Below are positions 21,829 to 21,955 of a DNA stretch of 21,955 bases, in pieces; the stretch's first letter is position 1; the number at the start of each line of letters is the position of its first letter. The notes below the pieces were generated by a model. It ran no database searches, had not been told where the DNA came from, and worked only from the letters and a program-made list of their open reading frames with translations. The stretch comes from JAIBJN01 sp035461525. Lineage in GTDB: Bacteria; Actinomycetota; Thermoleophilia; Gaiellales; Gaiellaceae. The translations under genes and the position numbers were made by a program. Location of the stretch: NCBI GenBank assembly GCA_035461525.1, contig DATHVD010000111.1:1-21955 (forward strand). Reading direction: 5' to 3'.

Positions 21829-21900
21829 GGCCCCGTAGCTCAGCGGACAGAGCGGCGGACTTCGAATCCGCGTGCGGAGGTTCGACTCCTCCCGGGGCCA
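21829..21900 (+). tRNA. tRNA-Arg (anticodon TCG)
   Basis: The 72-nt tRNA folds with acceptor GGCCCCG/CGGGGCC, D-stem GCTC/GAGC, anticodon stem GCGGA/TCCGC around CTTCGAA (anticodon TCG, reading CGA), T-arm GGAGG-TTCGACT-CCTCC and discriminator A. CCA is not encoded. The remaining 55 bases of the window hold nothing recognisable. Confidence 0.95.
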
Positions 21901-21955
21901 TCGCGCCTGTTCATGCGGAATCCTGGGCTACTCCGCTTGTGATGCGGATTGCATG

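Noticed and set aside
21901..21955. Sequence after tRNA-Arg considered as a second integration site
   Set aside because: Only a short imperfect repeat (ATGCGGAA / ATGCGGAT) is visible and the window ends.

Overview
The window is very G+C-rich, densely packed DNA. It looks like a chromosomal segment of a high-GC actinobacterium, possibly a deep-branching lineage such as Thermoleophilia/Gaiellales; that placement is inference. The supporting signs are heavy use of GTG/TTG/CTG starts, tRNA genes without an encoded CCA, start codons preceded at 6-7 nt by a TANNNT hexamer (the actinobacterial leaderless-promoter pattern), and the gene order valS-folC-small membrane proteins-ndk.

Left part (1-7262): a REP-associated tyrosine transposase is bracketed by GGGGTC(A/T)GACCCC palindromes. 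A long leftward operon follows, read from right to left: valS, folC, a 37-aa membrane micro-ORF, a membrane zinc-ribbon protein, a 65-aa membrane protein, ndk, a SAM methyltransferase and maf. Most junctions overlap or are separated by under 15 nt. Upstream of valS lies a response-regulator pseudogene broken by four single-base indels.

Middle part (7281-15106): a TPR/class III nucleotide cyclase and a lipoprotein read rightward. A DUF2652-like cyclase-related/SRPBCC fusion and a VOC protein read leftward. Then come the protein-quality-control genes tig-clpP-clpX (leftward) and a divergent DUF167/YggU gene.

Right part (15114-21955): a patatin-like phospholipase with a transmembrane insertion is followed by an exported Arg-Ser-Asp repeat protein and, 10 nt further on, an atypical Ser/Thr kinase. 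Immediately after the kinase comes a 32-bp near-copy of the 3' end of a tRNA-Leu gene. The intact tRNA-Leu(TAG) lies 2.3 kb to the right in the same orientation, next to a decayed tyrosine integrase. I read this as a fossil integrative element (about 18527-20874) bounded by attachment-site repeats, carrying a sigma-region-2-like gene and a 2TM-domain gene. A YihY/BrkB membrane protein and tRNA-Arg(TCG) close the window.

The most interesting points are the tRNA-Leu islet with its chimeric integrase, the RS-repeat exported protein coupled to a non-RD kinase, and the micro-ORF chain between folC and ndk. Nothing here is an obvious defence system or CRISPR array.
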